A DNA stretch of 64,000 nucleotides. Origin: Pseudoscleropodium purum. Lineage: Eukaryota > Streptophyta > Bryopsida > Hypnales > Brachytheciaceae. Location: positions 26,040,001 through 26,104,000 of the forward strand of contig OZ017797.1 in NCBI GenBank assembly GCA_963969395.1. The letters run 5' to 3'. Below are positions 61,128 through 64,000 of the stretch, piece by piece (the stretch's first letter is position 1; each line of letters opens with the position of its first letter). The position numbers and the translations under genes are program-made. Under the pieces are notes generated by a model. It was not told where the DNA came from. It saw only the letters and a program-made list of their open reading frames with translations, and made no database searches.

Positions 61128-61999
61128 ATGCCGAAGAGAAAGGCGGGGGCGGCGAACGAACATTCTGATGAGGATGAAGAAATTCCCGCTAACAAGAAGA
61201 AAGCTTCTTCAGGAGACGAAGACAGTACAGTTGCTTGCGAGGTTGGTTTAGGGTTTAAAATCGTCCTCTACCTGTGATCCAGCGTGTGATTTGTACAATA
61301 ATTTGAATAACATGGCACTTCAGTTAGGGTATAGGGTTCATAACGTCCTTGATGTACGTCGTCTTTAGACATTTTAATTAGGTTTATTGACTGGTTATTT
61401 ACAATGGGGGAACTAGCTGTCGAAGAATCGGAAGGTGCTTGTGAGGAAATTCAAAGGGAAGGTGTACGTGGACATCAGGGAGTTTTATAACAAAGGTGGC
61501 GAGGATCTACCATCAAAGAAAGGTTTGATATCAAACTGCTTCGTATTATATGAATTATAACTTTTATCTGAGCAAGTTCCATTGCACTTGTGGGATCACA
61601 CCATGTGTACACAACGAAGAGTCTTATCGAGATCGTTAATAACGACATCCTGGATTGAACTTGCAAATTCAAATTGCCTTGCCGGCTTGAAGGGAGTTCC
61701 ACGCATTGTGAGAGGGACTCTTTTATCATCTCGCGAATAACTTGAACTAATCAGATCTTCTGTATGGCAGGCATTTCACTTCCGGTAGACCAGGTATGGT
61801 GACATCTTACTGTAAACTATACTCTTGCGACGATGTTTCATGAGACTGAAGTAGCATATTGATGAATTTTCATCATCGTATTTTTAAATTTAAATTGAGT
61901 GAATCATACATTTCACTAACAAGGGGATTTGGGTTGCAGTGGAAAATGTTCAAGTCACATTTGGAAGGTATCCAGGATCTGATTCAAAGCCTTGATTGA
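61128..61999 (+). CDS. PC4/p15-type transcriptional coactivator (KIWI/KELP-like)
   Basis: Four exons, 61128-61241, 61417-61522, 61771-61793 and 61940-61999, give 101 codons with TGA at 61997. Residues 1-38 are a basic then acidic Ser-rich leader (MPKRKAGAANEHSDEDEEIP). Residues 39-100 are a complete PC4 single-stranded-DNA-binding domain: LSKNRKVLVRKFKGKVYVDI, REFYNKGGEDLPSKKGISLP, DQWKMFKSH and a final helix IQDLIQSLD. The family works in the nucleus as a general coactivator of RNA polymerase II and a single-stranded DNA binder. Length and exon pattern are like plant KIWI proteins. The longer KELP form has an extra N-terminal domain, not seen here. I chose the start at 61128 because it opens the conserved basic leader; an upstream frame from 61074 has no ATG. 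Copy A of the duplication has lost this gene. Confidence 0.93.
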
Positions 62000-62778
62000 T
62001 ATACAGTGTGGGCTTTGTAGCGGCATGGTTAAATTTAGGAGATCGGAGTTTTAAGTCTTATCACGAGAATTTTCTTAGAACAAGTCTTGTGGTTTGTGCA
62101 TCGCCTGTGCATCGATTTTACACTGACGATTGCAGAGAGCCTAATGAATGTTTGAGGATGTAGACATGACTGTAAATCACTTTCGGAAGATTTTTTATAT
62201 AATTTTACGGCATCAATGCCATCCTGTTTTCAGGGAACCTAGATAAGTCCAATAGTGGACATTTCCGTGTCTGTTGATGGCAATCTTGTTCCCTTTGAAA
62301 TACGCTATGGAAACGTTTGTCATTCTGTTGTTGATTCCGTTTGATTGATGTTGAGTGGCCATATCTTAGTTTTACTGATACAAATTCATTTTCTTTCAAA
62401 CAGTTGAAGCTTATGAAATTGTGATCACTCTGATGAGATGGCAATTTTAGGATTCCTCTGGATTTTATAATCCCTTTAAATCCACCGGATGTGTCAACTA
62501 GTACTTAGGGTAGTATCGTGTAAGTCTCCTCAACCCGCCCTCGTATCTCGACCCCTTCCCTCGTTGAAGTGGTCGATACATTTTTAATCAGTGTGTATCC
62601 TTTGTGTACTACATTTTGTGAAAGAATTGTGAAGAATAGACTCACAATAAAAACATGACGGAACTAAAGAATTACAAGAATTGAGCAGCTGCGCGGGAGA
62701 TGAAATGAATAACCTGAAGTCCGTGCATTGATTGACGAGCACTGAATAAAATTCTGCTAACAAGTGACTACAGTACCT
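62000..62778. other. PC4 3' flank and L18 3' flank (convergent)
   Basis: The stretch 62188-62778 is retained in copy A (3000-3590). The first part probably contains the PC4 3' untranslated region and polyadenylation site. No coding exon is visible. Confidence 0.55.
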
Positions 62779-63605
62779 CTAAAACTCTAGACCAGCTTCA
62801 CGTGCCGCATCTGCCAACGCCTTAATGCGCCCGTGGTACACAAAGCCTCCCCGGTCAAAAGCCACCTTGCTGATGCCTTTCTCTATGCACAGCTTTCCAA
62901 TGGCCTCTCCCACTTTCCTAGCAGCGTCCTGGACAAAACAATTCAGCTCAAAAAAAACCAAATTCATTTTTCCATAGTAGTCATGGAATTCATAATATAA
63001 GGTCACATCCCTAAGTGTGACCCTTACCCGAAAGGAAACCCAAACGTTGCCGTGTTGGGCAATGTTGAAAGCGTTAATACCGACCACCCTATCTCAATGC
63101 ATAAACCCTAAAGTTCATTTCATGCTCGATAGAAGTAATCATAGGGATTACTCTTATCAAGAAGCGACACCTCTAGATCCTAAAAATGTACAAAATCAAA
63201 AATTGAGAGTCTAGAGCCTAGAGTCAATTTTCAGTGCATCCATATTTAGCGCTACGAAAATTTATTCATGCAGTGTCTGACACACATACGCTAAATGCAT
63301 TGGAACCCTTTCAATTGTCAACAAGACACAACACGAATAAAGGAAACTTAATAGGAACCATGATCAAACTCTTATTTGGGTGTACATAACCTACAAGAGA
63401 AATGCCTGGAGAGTGACCCATTGACCTGTAGAATAGAACTTACAACTGTAGGGCCTGCCGTATCCTCAATGGTCTCACGGATTTCCTTGGAAAGAGTAGA
63501 TGCAGCAGCAAGAGTGTGTTGTTTCGTGTCATCAATTACTTGAGCATAAACATGTTGGTTCGAGCGGAAGACAGCCAACCGGGGCCTCTCAGTGGTGCCA
63601 TTCAG
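62779..63605 (-). CDS. RPL18: Plastid ribosomal protein L18 (uL18c), copy B, last two exons
   Basis: Exon 63605-63444 begins [20 protein letters not shown] and ends at a GTAAGT donor. Exon 62928-62779 has [20 protein letters not shown], then [20 protein letters not shown] and a final GLEF before TAG. These give the full conserved C-terminal 5S-rRNA-binding part of L18, about 103 residues, with the family's usual DRGG-YHGR core intact, unlike copy A. The upstream exons with the plastid transit peptide should lie to the right, outside or at the very edge of the window. I saw no convincing exon in 63606-64000. Confidence 0.92.
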
Positions 63606-63689
63606 CTGCACGTAATGTACCAGTCCAGCACATTGTCAAGACGTGATCACATCGCAGCCCTAAAGGACCAAGGATAGATGATTTTAAAT

Positions 63690-63845
63690 TGACCAATTTG
63701 ATTCACCAATACTGTGAAAGACATAATTCTGATGGAGTCAAATTTCGCATCACCAGAATCAGTGAAAAACGTTGTATGCGTCCATCAAAATCTGTATAAA
63801 ATTGAACAAGATACAGCACTCATTTTACCTACTCAAAACTGCTTA
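63690..63845. repeat. Dispersed repeat R2 copy in the L18 intron
   Basis: It begins TGACCAATTTGATTCACC and ends ATTTTACCTACTCAAAACTG, matching the pattern of copies at 12463 and 15442. The copy A counterpart (from 4517) follows it only to about 4617. Confidence 0.6.
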
Positions 63846-64000
63846 AAGACTCATGAAGCCCTCAGTATCTCTAATTTGGCCAGTCCAGTTACTCCAGTCA
63901 CTACAATTCAAATTCAAATTCAAAAGTTACACCATCACAAAAACGAAATAATGAAAGCGAGAGGAAAAGCCGAAGCCCTATATAATTCATGGTCCATAGT

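Larger units (their letters stand above)
55453..63790. repeat. Segmental duplication, copy B
   Basis: Partner of 1-4617. Bases 55453-58443 match copy A without net indels. Bases 58444-62187, with the PC4 gene, have no counterpart in copy A. Bases 62188-63790 match 3000-4617 with a few small indels, for example 14 bases in the L18 intron. The right break falls within a copy of dispersed repeat R2, which is complete here and truncated in copy A. Confidence 0.95.

Noticed and set aside
1..64000. CRISPR array, bacterial operon or replication origin
   Set aside because: None fits: the genes have introns and no regularly spaced direct repeats with unique spacers occur.

Overview
The window is nuclear DNA of a land plant. 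It has intron-rich genes with GT-AG junctions, a nucleus-encoded plastid ribosomal protein (L18), a tonoplast ALS1/ABCB27-type half ABC transporter, a PC4-type coactivator, a plant-style IBR3 (aminoglycoside-phosphotransferase plus acyl-CoA dehydrogenase) gene and relics of pogo and BED-hAT transposons. A bryophyte or another early-diverging lineage is my best guess. It rests on gene texture and on the pseudokinase-like family at 43.3 kb, so it is weak. I rebuilt exons by hand from reading frame, splice sites and phase. The total lengths of ABCB27 copy B (1,941 nt), the 409-residue protein (1,230 nt) and PC4 (303 nt) all divide by three.

Layout. Bases 1-4617 and 55453-63790 are two copies of one segment in the same orientation, 55,452 bp apart: ABCB27 (minus), then PC4 (plus), then plastid L18 (minus). 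Copy A runs off the left edge, so only ABCB27 exons 1-6 are visible there, and it lacks about 3.7 kb containing the whole PC4 gene. Copy B holds a complete 17-exon ABCB27 (646 aa), an intact PC4 gene (100 aa) and the last two L18 exons. From 9.3 to 13.9 kb there is an intact seven-exon gene for an unrecognised Pro/Trp/Tyr-rich protein. From 14.4 to 17.2 kb there is a damaged Rubisco-LSMT-like SET gene with a small hAT-type MITE in an intron. AT-rich, nearly gene-free DNA fills 17.8-26 kb. A decayed pogo/Tigger-like transposase with a Ser/Asp-rich N-terminal extension lies at 26.2-29.2 kb, and a small unrecognised minus-strand gene at 30-31.9 kb.

From 48.8 kb down to 32.2 kb on the minus strand runs an IBR3-like gene. 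One of its introns is interrupted by a 12.1-kb hAT-type element at 35491-47593. The element ends in CAGGGTTGAC / GTCAACCCTG and is flanked by a perfect 8-bp target-site duplication, CTTTCGTC. It carries a decayed BED-hAT transposase, a kinase-fold gene with one frameshift, five GC-rich GGACGG/GGGCGG arrays, a diverged 180-bp tandem repeat and a tRNA-like SINE fragment. The MITE in the SET gene shares its termini and subterminal sequence, so it looks like a deletion derivative. The IBR3 gene also has a premature TAA, a misplaced 250-bp exon/intron duplicate and no recognisable 3' acyl-CoA dehydrogenase exons, so it is probably a pseudogene.

The genes do not form a pathway. The window records recent segmental duplication, gene loss in one copy and heavy transposon activity around a few conserved housekeeping genes.
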